Part shown: positions 25,088 through 32,808 of the stretch, in pieces
How positions within the stretch are numbered: position 1 is the first letter of the stretch
How the letters are laid out: each line of letters starts with the position of its first letter
Source: JBGYPP01 sp041838515
Lineage (GTDB): Bacteria; Bacillota; Clostridia; Lachnospirales; Lachnospiraceae
Reading direction: 5' to 3'
DNA: 56,334 bases
Assembly: GCA_041838515.1 (NCBI GenBank)
Contig: JBGYPP010000096.1
Location: 1 to 56,334 of the forward strand
Made by a program: the position numbers and the translations under genes
The notes under the pieces: generated by a model
Database searches by the model: none
What the model saw: the letters and a program-made list of their open reading frames with translations, nothing else
What the model was told of the DNA's origin: nothing

Positions 25088-25558
25088 TTAGAAACGGTAG
25101 TGGGCAAAAGCCTTGTTGGCATCCGCCATCTTGTGAACATCCTCTTTCTTCTTCACGGCCGCGCCCGTGTTGTTGGAAGCGTCCAACAGCTCATTGGCCA
25201 GACGGTCTATCATGGTCTTTTCACCCCTCTTGCGGGCATAGGTGGTCAGCCAGCGCAGCGCCAGGGCCTGGCGCCTTTCCGCGCGCACCTCTATGGGCAC
25301 CTGATAGGTAGCGCCGCCTATACGCCTGGCCTTTACCTCCAGCACAGGCATGATATTCTTCATGGCATCCTCAAAAACCTCCAAAGCGGGCTTTTGGGCC
25401 TTGTCCTCCACCTTGGCGAAGGCGCCGTAGACGATCTTCTGGGCTATGCCCTTCTTGCCGTCCAGCATTATGGTATTGATCAACTTGGTAACCACCTTGT
25501 TGTTGTACAAAGGGTCGGCCAAAACATCTCTCTTTTGCACATGTCCTCTACGTGGCAC
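25088..25558 (-). CDS. rpsG: Ribosomal protein S7
   Basis: The primary 16S rRNA-binding protein that starts assembly of the 30S head. The 156-residue protein begins (V/M)PRRGHVQKRDVLADPLYN and has VPIEVRAERRQALALRWL and the C-terminal KKEDVHKMADANKAFAHYRF. I chose the GTG at 25558 because it gives exactly the S7 N terminus and GGAGG stands just before it; the longer frame up to 25603 has no family support. Length is normal. It lies between rpsL (228 bases upstream) and fusA. Confidence 0.97.
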   Translation of the reverse strand: MPRRGHVQKRDVLADPLYNNKVVTKLINTIMLDGKKGIAQKIVYGAFAKVEDKAQKPALEVFEDAMKNIMPVLEVKARRIGGATYQVPIEVRAERRQALALRWLTTYARKRGEKTMIDRLANELLDASNNTGAAVKKKEDVHKMADANKAFAHYRF

Positions 25559-25786
25559 GTCGCTTCCCTCCTTATTTACCCAAAATAATTCATCGGTACT
25601 CACCTGCTATGACCCAGTGCGCCTGCCAAAAAATTCCGCCGGTTTACAGGGAACCGCAATTTTCCAACAAATGCTTTCAGGGCTTGGCAAAATCCGACTG
25701 CTGCAATTTTACTATCTGGGATTTTCCAACTGTCTGCTGCCATATCTGTTGCCGCCGTTATGCCGCATAGGGCAGACGGCCGCAGC

Positions 25787-26212
25787 TTATTTCTTCTTTG
25801 CGTCCTTAGGCCTCTTGGCGCCGTACTTGGAACGGGCCTGCTTGCGGTTGGCAACGCCGGCTGTGTCCAGAGTACCACGGATGATGTGATAACGGGTACC
25901 GGGCAAGTCCTTTACCCTGCCGCCGCGGATCAGCACCACGCTGTGCTCCTGCAGGTTGTGGCCCTCGCCGGGTATATAGCTGGTAACCTCTATGCCGTTG
26001 GACAGGCGTACCCTGGCTATCTTACGCAGAGCCGAGTTCGGCTTCTTGGGCGTAGCGGTTTTTACAGCCGTGCAAACGCCGCGCTTTTGGGGCGAGCTTT
26101 GGTTGGTGGCTTTTTTGTGCAAAGAGTTGTATCCCTTTTGCAATGCGGGCGCGGTGGACTTGTAGCTCACCTTTTCCCTGCCCTTTCTTACCAATTGGTT
26201 AAATGTTGGCAT
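25787..26212 (-). CDS. rpsL: Ribosomal protein S12
   Basis: The decoding-centre protein of the 30S subunit. The 141-residue protein begins MPTFNQLVRKGREKV and contains TPKKPNSALRKIARVRLSNG, the loop where streptomycin-resistance changes occur (the lysine of TPKKPNS is present, so the wild-type state), and GGRVKDLPGTRYH. It is slightly longer than the E. coli protein at both the middle and the C terminus (AKRPKDAKKK). It is first of the str operon, with a 180-base leader and a consensus promoter upstream. Three Ile codons that I checked here are ATA. Confidence 0.98.
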   Translation of the reverse strand: MPTFNQLVRKGREKVSYKSTAPALQKGYNSLHKKATNQSSPQKRGVCTAVKTATPKKPNSALRKIARVRLSNGIEVTSYIPGEGHNLQEHSVVLIRGGRVKDLPGTRYHIIRGTLDTAGVANRKQARSKYGAKRPKDAKKK

Positions 26213-26398
26213 TTTGTTTCACCTCTCTTGTGCAATTTGTGGAATGGTTCATGCCTGCCGAAAACACTGCCGGGCCGCCGCCCTCCCTGTAAAGGCGGAG
26301 GCCGCCCTGTTTTGGCCTCTGGCCAGCCGGGGCGCGGAGATGCTTTCCTGCGCAGATTTTACACAACAAAAAAAACGTATACGCAGGCATACCCCAAA
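26213..26398 (-). other. Leader region of the str operon
   Basis: The predicted transcript from the promoter at 26399-26427 has about 180 untranslated bases before rpsL. Near its start, GTATGC-CTGC-GTATAC forms a six-pair stem followed by G and eight T (about 26362-26391), which looks like a short terminator or attenuator. The rest is very G+C rich with several complementary blocks (for example GGCGGCC/GGCCTCC types). I could not match it to a known ribosomal leader. Confidence 0.45.
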
Positions 26399-26427
26399 AG
26401 TATATATCCCCAAGCTTAGATTGTCAA
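26399..26427 (-). promoter_or_regulatory. Promoter of the str operon
   Basis: On the minus strand a perfect -35, TTGACA (26422-26427), and TATACT (26399-26404) are 17 bases apart. It is the best promoter match in the window, as expected for ribosomal genes. Confidence 0.85.
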
Positions 26428-26558
26428 TGAAAATAGCGGATGGAATGCAATCTTTGCCAATACTCCCGAAATCTCCAGGGGCAGGCAAGGATAATATGGA
26501 ATATTCGTCTGATTTTATATGATTTTGAAAGATTATTTTGGTTAGTATTAGCTTTATC

Positions 26559-26587
26559 TTGCAGATTATCCCCTGCTCGTTTACAAT
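26559..26587 (+). promoter_or_regulatory. Promoter and possible operator of the ferredoxin gene
   Basis: TTGCAG at 26559-26564 and TACAAT at 26582-26587 are 17 bases apart. The -10 box lies in an inverted repeat TTTACAA-TCAAC-TTGTAAA (26580-26598), which could be a repressor site. It does not match the Rex or PerR boxes I know. Confidence 0.55.
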
Positions 26588-26630
26588 CAACTTGTAAAAA
26601 CTGTTTCCATATAATAAGGAGGATAATGCC

Positions 26631-26801
26631 ATGGCATATGAAATCTCTGATGTATGTGTGTCCTGCGGCGCCTGTGAGCCCCAGTGCCCTGTCAGCGCCA
26701 TCAGCGCCGGCGACACCCAGTTCAATATCGATGCAGACAGCTGCATAGACTGCGGCTCCTGCGCAGGCGTCTGTCCCACCGGAGCCATCTCTCCCCAGTA
26801 A
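26631..26801 (+). CDS. Small 2[4Fe-4S] ferredoxin
   Basis: A 56-residue clostridial-type ferredoxin, an electron carrier for anaerobic metabolism. It has the two classic cluster motifs, CVSCGACEPQCP (about residues 9-20) and CIDCGSCAGVCP (about 37-48), eight cysteines in all, arranged as two pseudo-symmetric halves. Length is exactly typical of 2[4Fe-4S] ferredoxins (55-56 residues). ATAAGGAGG stands nine bases before the ATG. It is divergent from the str operon and has its own promoter and terminator, so it is a single-gene unit. Confidence 0.95.
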   Translation: MAYEISDVCVSCGACEPQCPVSAISAGDTQFNIDADSCIDCGSCAGVCPTGAISPQ

Positions 26802-26860
26802 GAGGGATGCCCGCCGCCCTATCCGGCCGGCGGAAGCAAAACAACACATCTGTATGCAAA

Positions 26861-26909
26861 AAACGGGCTGCTCTCCCCCGGGGATGACGGGGGAGGGCAG
26901 CCCATTTGT
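26861..26909. terminator. Terminator between ferredoxin and nitroreductase genes
   Basis: GGGCTGCTCTCCCC pairs with GGGGAGGGCAGCCC (one mismatch), about 26865-26903. A run of A is on one side and ATTTG on the other. The flanking genes converge, and the A run suggests it works best for the minus-strand gene. Confidence 0.7.
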
Positions 26910-26930
26910 ATTGGTCTACATGGGATAGTC

Positions 26931-27518
26931 CTACTGTCTAAGCCAAACCCTCCCCTGCTCCGGGCCCTTCTCCCGGGCCGGCTGGCCTATGCTGCCAAAG
27001 GGCATCTGGGCCACCAGCTGCCAGGACTCCGGCAGCTCAAAAAGCTCCCGCACCCCCTGGTCTATGACGGGATTGTAATGCTGCAGATTGGCGCCCAGAC
27101 CCTCTGCGGCCAGAGCCGTCCACAGCGCATATTGCAGCATGCCATTGGCATGGCCGGCCCAGACGGGAAAATTGGCGGCATAAAGCGGGTATTGTTCCTG
27201 AAGGGATAGGACCACCTCCATATCGGTGAAGAACAGCGCAGTGCCATAGGCCGCGCGGAATCCGTCTGTCTTCTCCCTGGCCACCTGACCGCCAAAGGCC
27301 TGGAATACCATATCCCACAGAGCCTCCTGCTTCTGGCCCAGCGCCAGCACCAGCCTTTGGCTGCGCATATCAAAGGCATCTGGCACCAGGGCGGACACAG
27401 CCTCCGCCAGGGATACCAATTCCTCGGGGCTTTTTTGTATATCCCTGCCTAGGACATAGTGGCTCCTGCGGGCGGCCATGGCCTGGGGCAGGGAAGATAG
27501 CGTAAAATCTGTCTGCAT
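26931..27518 (-). CDS. Nitroreductase-family flavoprotein
   Basis: A 195-residue protein of the FMN-dependent nitroreductase superfamily, closest in pattern to the Frm2/YdgI-like branch. It has AMAARRSHYVLGRDIQKSPEEL at the start (RRS motif, FMN phosphate contact), a middle with GTALFFTD, NGMLQYALWTALAAEGLGANLQHYN (dimer and FMN region) and a C terminus with VAQMPFGSIGQPAREK. Length fits (about 195-205). Substrate unknown; relatives reduce nitroaromatics, quinones or fatty-acid signals. The ATG follows AAAGGAG. The 250 bases upstream, to 27770, show no further gene and no clear promoter. Confidence 0.85.
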   Translation of the reverse strand: MQTDFTLSSLPQAMAARRSHYVLGRDIQKSPEELVSLAEAVSALVPDAFDMRSQRLVLALGQKQEALWDMVFQAFGGQVAREKTDGFRAAYGTALFFTDMEVVLSLQEQYPLYAANFPVWAGHANGMLQYALWTALAAEGLGANLQHYNPVIDQGVRELFELPESWQLVAQMPFGSIGQPAREKGPEQGRVWLRQ

Positions 27519-27770
27519 GGGGTACTCCTTTCTGAACCGTGGTCCGGCAGCATGGCAGGCAGGGAGAAAGCCTTTTTCTTTTATTTTAGCGCAATACCCT
27601 TTTCAAAAAAATACCCATAGCATTTTTTCCATTCTAATACTTGCCTCTCACCCAAACAGTATAGCTTTTTTGCTCATCATCCTATAAAACGGCAAATCAC
27701 AAGCGACCACAACCAGCACAGCACAGGTTCATATACACCAAATGCCTCTCAGCAGGCCCTCCCCTTTACC

Positions 27771-29441
27771 CTAAAGCAAAAATGTAAACTCCTCATTGGA
27801 CAGGCGCAGCTTGTCACCATGTCGCAGAATGGCCTCCTGGCCGGCTTGCAGACGGGAGTTGTTCAAATAGGAAAAATTCTTGGAATTCTGATCCACGGCA
27901 TAATAGGCACCCAGCCTCTCCACCACCACCAGGTGGCTGCGGCTGATAGTAGGATTTTCGCCAATACAGTAATCTGCCTTGCTCCCATCCTTGCCTATGC
28001 AAAAATGCGCCTTGGTCAGGCGTATCTCCTCCCCGGTGCGCACCCGCAGGAGGCGGCCTCCGGGAGAGGGCTGCTCCGGAGCCAGCAATGTGGTTCCCTC
28101 ATCTGGGGTGGACAGGAAAGTCGTTTCTCCAAAATTCGCAGGCTTGGAGTATACTGGCGGCGGCTGAACGGATAATCCGGAGCCGGCCTGGGGCGGAAAG
28201 CCCCCTGCCCCCACAGGAGCGGGAGGCCGGCCCATAGGCTGAGGGAATCTGCCTGCCCCAGGCCCATATCCCCCGGGCGGCCCTCCGGCAGATCCGGGAT
28301 AGGGCGGCTGGGCCTCCCTGCCCAGCGGCATACCCGGTGCCGGTCCGGCCATGAGCTTGGGCTGTCCGGGTATGGCAAATCCCGTGGGGGGGATGACAGA
28401 TGGGGAGGGCGGCATCCGATCATTTTTTCTCTGTTTTGCCACTGTCTTTCTATGCTTTTCCTCTGCTTTTTGCTGCTTATAGGCCTGCAAATTCTCCCGG
28501 TTATAATGGGTCAGCAATTCCATCAAACCCATTTTCTTGCCTACTGAGGGCAAGGGTGCAGACTGCGGAGGCACAGACATCATCCCCGGCGGCTGCATAC
28601 CCCTCCCCATAGGCGGGTTTGGCATACCCATAGGTGGGTTTGACATACCCATAGGCGCAGGAGGCTGGCCAAATCCCCCTCTGCCCCCTGCCTGCATAGG
28701 AGGTGGAGCCGGATAAGAGGGACCCGCTTGAGACGGAGCCGGGTGGGGTATGCTTCGGTATGGCATAGCCGCCGGCTCGTTTGCCAAACTGGGTCTGTCC
28801 ATTGCCATACCCCCTCCCTGGGCCGGCCCCGTCCATGCCGGAATGCCCCCGCTGACCATCCGGCCTTCGCCGGAACCAGCTCCAGACTGGCTTTGACCAT
28901 CTATTTCCTGTAACAAACGCCCAAAATCTTGCAGAGAAAATTCCTGGCCATGGTTGAGAAAGGTGAGGATTTTCCCCACATAATCGCAATTTTCCATTGG
29001 ATCAAAACGGGTTTGTACCATGGTCTGCTTAAAGAAATTCCAGTACCGCCCGGGATCTATCTCCCTGCCCAACAGCGGCAGGCAGACCAGAACAGCCTCT
29101 CCCTGCGCTGGATCCCAGTACATATACTCCTTTTCCAACTGCAGCATAGCCGGATCTATCATATACTCCTCAGCGGCCAGCACAGCCTTAATTACCCCCC
29201 GAAAAAGTCCGAACAAATGTTTTTTTCCAACCACATTGCCAAAGAGATCTGATACGGGAATTTTGGAAGCAATATGGTATTTTATTTGAAAACGATCATT
29301 GATACAGGTGTAAATGACCTTACACAAGCCAGGTATATTATTATTGACGAGCATGCCCAGACTGATGGGATCCAGCTCTTCCTCCCTGTCTGTTTCAAAT
29401 ACCAGATATGCATCTATTCCTTGATTGTCCACATACATCAT
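27771..29441 (-). CDS. FHA-domain protein with DUF6382-like N terminus (phosphothreonine reader)
   Basis: A 556-residue protein, last of the Tad operon. Residues 1-180 match in style the DUF6382-type domain found in clostridial Tad loci (YLVFETDREEELDPISLGMLVNNNIPGL). About 185-460 are a low-complexity Pro/Gly/Met-rich linker with PPMGMPNPPMG-type repeats and a charged helix (KQQKAEEKHRKTVAKQRK). The end, about 470-556, is an FHA domain: IGKDGSKADYCIGENPTISRSHLVV holds the Arg/Ser/His that bind phosphothreonine, and NFSYLNNSRL follows. No membrane segment is seen. It should bind proteins phosphorylated by the kinase at 47394-49091; this is inferred. Confidence 0.85.
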   Translation of the reverse strand: MMYVDNQGIDAYLVFETDREEELDPISLGMLVNNNIPGLCKVIYTCINDRFQIKYHIASKIPVSDLFGNVVGKKHLFGLFRGVIKAVLAAEEYMIDPAMLQLEKEYMYWDPAQGEAVLVCLPLLGREIDPGRYWNFFKQTMVQTRFDPMENCDYVGKILTFLNHGQEFSLQDFGRLLQEIDGQSQSGAGSGEGRMVSGGIPAWTGPAQGGGMAMDRPSLANEPAAMPYRSIPHPAPSQAGPSYPAPPPMQAGGRGGFGQPPAPMGMSNPPMGMPNPPMGRGMQPPGMMSVPPQSAPLPSVGKKMGLMELLTHYNRENLQAYKQQKAEEKHRKTVAKQRKNDRMPPSPSVIPPTGFAIPGQPKLMAGPAPGMPLGREAQPPYPGSAGGPPGGYGPGAGRFPQPMGRPPAPVGAGGFPPQAGSGLSVQPPPVYSKPANFGETTFLSTPDEGTTLLAPEQPSPGGRLLRVRTGEEIRLTKAHFCIGKDGSKADYCIGENPTISRSHLVVVERLGAYYAVDQNSKNFSYLNNSRLQAGQEAILRHGDKLRLSNEEFTFLL

Positions 29442-29459
29442 CTTTTTCCCTCCTCTCCA

Positions 29460-30767
29460 TTACCTATTTAACCTATACAAACGCAGCAGCTGCCATCCCT
29501 CACCCAGCTTTACAAAGGCACTGCCCTTATCATTAAAATCTCCCGCTCCATCAAATTCTGCCTCTATGCAAACCTTTTCCTGCGCATCCACATATCCCCA
29601 TTTCCCATGTATGCGGACAGCCGCCAAACCCTGGGAGAAAGCTCCGGCTTCCTCATAATTCTTATCGGAAATTCTCTCTCCCTCTCTATTGATAAAGCAC
29701 CACTTCCCATCCATCTTGACTGCGGTCAAATCGGCATCCACAAATACCTTGGCATCCTCAAATTCCAGATTGCCCACCCTGTTGCCTTTGCCATCCAGCA
29801 GTCGATATTTACCCTCTCCCTCCCTGGCAAACAGACGGTCATGCCGGTAACAGATCTCCTTTCCATCCAATTTGATATCGCTGTATTTCACATCCCAGCG
29901 CAGCATCCCCTTGGAGTCCACCACCCGCCAGGTATCCCCCGTGCGAATGGCGCCTATGCCCAGGTTTAGACTGCCGGCATAATCATAGGGGCCGGCCTGC
30001 ACTTCCATATTCTGATCCAAATACACATACTGGCCATTGGTACGTTCGGCCGCCACCCCCTCCTCCGTGTACAGCCCAAATCGGGCATACCTTTCCAGGG
30101 CGGCAACTGTTTTTTGCCCCTGCAGGTCTATATAATATGCGCCCTCCTCCTCTATGAATACCGGAGCCAGACCTCCAAAGGAATGTACCCCTGCCTGGCC
30201 ATACCCGCCATAGTCTACGCTCTTTCCAAACACATCCACATAGGTCCATAATCCTTCATGACCAACAGCGCACATGCCTCCGGAAAAGATAGACACCTGA
30301 TCATATGTGTTGTAATCCAAGAAAAACCTATATTCCAAATCCTCCTTAATCTTCCGGATGTATGCAGATTCCAAGGACATGCCCTCTGCCAGTTGAATAA
30401 TATCAAATCCGGCCTCCAAATCCTGGGCCTCCAAATACAATTTCAGCATATTTTCATAAGCCAAAACTTCCTCCGGATACTCCTCCAAAAAAATCTCCCC
30501 CCAGCGCTCCGCCTCCCTCCAAGCCTCATGCTTGCTATATAAGGCAGCTACCTCATTATACAATTCCGGGCTTTTGCGTATCTCCAAGGCCTGCAAATAC
30601 GCCTCTGTGGCCCTGCCCAATATGCCCAATTCGCCTTTGGCCCTGGCCTCCTCCAAAAGCGCATGATATTCTTTATTCCCTGACAACTTTCCTTCTAACA
30701 GAACATACCAGGACAAGGCCATGGCCGCCACCATAACCAGAGGCAAAATCATTCGATAGTTTTTCAT
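29460..30767 (-). CDS. TPR and WG-repeat protein, membrane-anchored
   Basis: A 435-residue protein. An N-terminal membrane segment (about residues 5-24, MILPLVMVAAMALSWYVLL) is followed by TPR-like helices (about 30-140) and then by WG-type repeats (about 160-420), visible as GLWTYVDVFG, GKWCFINREGERIS and GKWGYVDAQEKV. WG repeats form beta structures thought to bind peptides or walls, but their role is poorly known. Start chosen at ATG 30767; a GTG at 30779 overlaps the GGGAGG ribosome binding site. It lies between the prepilin peptidase and FHA genes and is presumably an extracytoplasmic part of the Tad system. Confidence 0.8.
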   Translation of the reverse strand: MKNYRMILPLVMVAAMALSWYVLLEGKLSGNKEYHALLEEARAKGELGILGRATEAYLQALEIRKSPELYNEVAALYSKHEAWREAERWGEIFLEEYPEEVLAYENMLKLYLEAQDLEAGFDIIQLAEGMSLESAYIRKIKEDLEYRFFLDYNTYDQVSIFSGGMCAVGHEGLWTYVDVFGKSVDYGGYGQAGVHSFGGLAPVFIEEEGAYYIDLQGQKTVAALERYARFGLYTEEGVAAERTNGQYVYLDQNMEVQAGPYDYAGSLNLGIGAIRTGDTWRVVDSKGMLRWDVKYSDIKLDGKEICYRHDRLFAREGEGKYRLLDGKGNRVGNLEFEDAKVFVDADLTAVKMDGKWCFINREGERISDKNYEEAGAFSQGLAAVRIHGKWGYVDAQEKVCIEAEFDGAGDFNDKGSAFVKLGEGWQLLRLYRLNR

Positions 30768-30812
30768 CTCTGCATACACCCTCCCAAATGCCGCGCCACC
30801 GCATAGAGCTCC

Positions 30813-31430
30813 CTAGGCCACACGCAAGACGAAATATACATATGCACCCAGGCATATGCTGGGCACAAAGGCAATCGTGTCCTTTCTCCCCTTTCGTCTG
30901 CTGACCAATAAAACAACAGAAAGCGCAAAGGCCGCCAGCATACCCATAAACAATGCGCCCAGCGTGCGCTCCATCCCCAGGAATATGCCCATCACGCCAA
31001 AGAGCTTGATATCCCCCATGCCTATGCCATTCTTAGACAGCAACAAGGCCAATAAAAAGAAGCCCATAACCGCCACAGCCGCCGCCAAATCCCCGGCCCA
31101 GCGCTCCAAAGCCTGACCTTTCCAATACCAAAGCTCCACACCGGCCAACAACATGCGGCAGAGCAGAGCCAGCCCCAAAATACGATTTGGCACTCGCTTC
31201 CATCTCCAATCTACAGCTGCCAGCGGAAGCAAAAAGGCCATCAAAACCAGTTCCTGCGCCTGGGGCAAGCCCCATGGACGGATGCCTGCCATGACCCCCA
31301 AGGCCAAAAGAGAAATGCCTCCATAAATGGATGCCGGGATAGACCCTCCGGCCTCCCCCATTTCCATCTTCCACAGCCAAAATCCACCCATCCACAGCAC
31401 TATCACGGCCGCAACGGACATCCACGCCAT
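30813..31430 (-). CDS. Prepilin peptidase (A24 family, TadV/CpaA type)
   Basis: A 205-residue polytopic membrane aspartic protease that cleaves the leader of Flp and TadE-like prepilins. It has the two catalytic aspartates in their motifs: AVDWRWKRVPNRI (Asp at about residue 73) and GIGMGDIKLFG (GxGxGD, about 135-145). It is short and lacks the N-methylase/zinc domain of PilD, as expected for Tad enzymes. It has about six or seven hydrophobic segments. AAAGGAGAG precedes the ATG. Its position after the pseudopilin genes supports the role. Confidence 0.9.
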   Translation of the reverse strand: MAWMSVAAVIVLWMGGFWLWKMEMGEAGGSIPASIYGGISLLALGVMAGIRPWGLPQAQELVLMAFLLPLAAVDWRWKRVPNRILGLALLCRMLLAGVELWYWKGQALERWAGDLAAAVAVMGFFLLALLLSKNGIGMGDIKLFGVMGIFLGMERTLGALFMGMLAAFALSVVLLVSRRKGRKDTIAFVPSICLGAYVYFVLRVA

Positions 31431-31485
31431 GCGCTCTCCTTTCTGTCCCCCACTTCCTCCCTATGCCGACATGCCCAAAATCCCA

Positions 31486-32790
31486 TTATTTCTTTTCCTG
31501 GTAGCTGGCGCCATTACCAAAACCCGGCCGCAGCTCCACAGTCACTCCATGGGTGCTGGCCTTATTCAATATCTCCTGCATCTTTGTATCCAATCCCTCA
31601 TCTTGGGGTATGACCAATATAATCTTTCTTTTGACATCCTTCATTTCATGGGTTTTGATTACGGATCCGCCTTTTCCATCCGGTATCTTAGTCCTCGCCT
31701 GGTTTCCCTGGGTACTGGCCAGCATCTTCTTACATTGATTGGTAATATTGTCCATAATCTCCTGCTCGGACAAGTCCTCCACTTTCTTCACTGGCGCATT
31801 TTCCTCTGAATACAAGGGATTCATGCTGATTACAGACAGATAGGTATTGTCCGTTTCGCTGTATAATTGCACATCCGTAAGCCCGGAAACGGCATTGTAT
31901 CCCTTTTTCTTATACTCTTCCAGTATGGTCTTGCGTATCGTCCTCCCCCGCTCCTGGGGCAAGGCGTTCACCCACAGGCTGTCCGTACGCGCCATCTCCG
32001 GCCTTTTAGCCCCTCCCGCCAGCCAGCCCCGGGTAAGGGCTTGTTGGTGAAAGGCCAGCTCTATACGTATGGGCAATAAGGGCAGCACACGGAGTTTGTA
32101 CCGGACGTCCACACATATATCATCCGATCCGTCCGGAAAGAGATAGGAATCGCCAAAATCCAAGCCTCCATAGTAGCTGCCCCCTTGGGGCACAACGCCG
32201 ACAAAGGCCAGATAACTCTCCACGCTGCCATTCCTGGAGTCCTTGAGATTTTTTTTGATCAAAGGATGGATCAAGGACTGGGCCAGAAAAGATGTTATCC
32301 CGTTGCCTATTTTGCTTCCGGCCAATTGCGCCATGCCCCATATCACACTGGTGGGGTTATCCGCGATACTCTTTAAGGCTCCCTGCATGGCAGAGGCGGC
32401 AGAACCTGCAGCGCCGAGATTTTGCCGCACTCCCTCCCAGGCCTTGCCCACATCCTCCCCACTGCTGATAGATGGGGCATTTCCCGCCACACCTCCCAGG
32501 TTGCCCAGGGCTTGATATATCTCTCCCAAACTATTGACCACAGTCTGTGCTGAGGCCGTATTCTGCACACCGGCTTGATGCAACTGGGCTTGGCTGTCTT
32601 TGAAGCCCGTCAGGGAATACAAATAACTGTACTGGGATAACTCCTTGGCCGTCTGGTGTATGGCATAACCTATCCTGGCCTGCGCCAGGGCAATATTGAG
32701 TATGGTATACATAGTGGCTATGAGGAATACAAAGGCGGTCAGCGTCAAAGTAGTCTCCACCGTAATAGATCCCTTATCCCTTTTTTCCAT
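31486..32790 (-). CDS. TadE-like pseudopilin/pilus-assembly protein
   Basis: A 434-residue protein with a class III-like prepilin start: KRDKGSITVETTLTLTAFVFLIATM (shown in part), where a glycine and a glutamate (Glu+5) stand before a hydrophobic helix. The rest is extracytoplasmic and not recognisable in detail. It is much longer than typical TadE (about 150-200). The start at ATG 32790 follows GGGGAGGAG; an upstream ATG-like start at 32808 lacks spacing. It comes 18 bases after the DUF5702-like gene. It is probably processed by the prepilin peptidase encoded next. Confidence 0.8.
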   Translation of the reverse strand: MEKRDKGSITVETTLTLTAFVFLIATMYTILNIALAQARIGYAIHQTAKELSQYSYLYSLTGFKDSQAQLHQAGVQNTASAQTVVNSLGEIYQALGNLGGVAGNAPSISSGEDVGKAWEGVRQNLGAAGSAASAMQGALKSIADNPTSVIWGMAQLAGSKIGNGITSFLAQSLIHPLIKKNLKDSRNGSVESYLAFVGVVPQGGSYYGGLDFGDSYLFPDGSDDICVDVRYKLRVLPLLPIRIELAFHQQALTRGWLAGGAKRPEMARTDSLWVNALPQERGRTIRKTILEEYKKKGYNAVSGLTDVQLYSETDNTYLSVISMNPLYSEENAPVKKVEDLSEQEIMDNITNQCKKMLASTQGNQARTKIPDGKGGSVIKTHEMKDVKRKIILVIPQDEGLDTKMQEILNKASTHGVTVELRPGFGNGASYQEKK

Positions 32791-32808
32791 CTCTCCTCCC
32801 CAAGGCAT

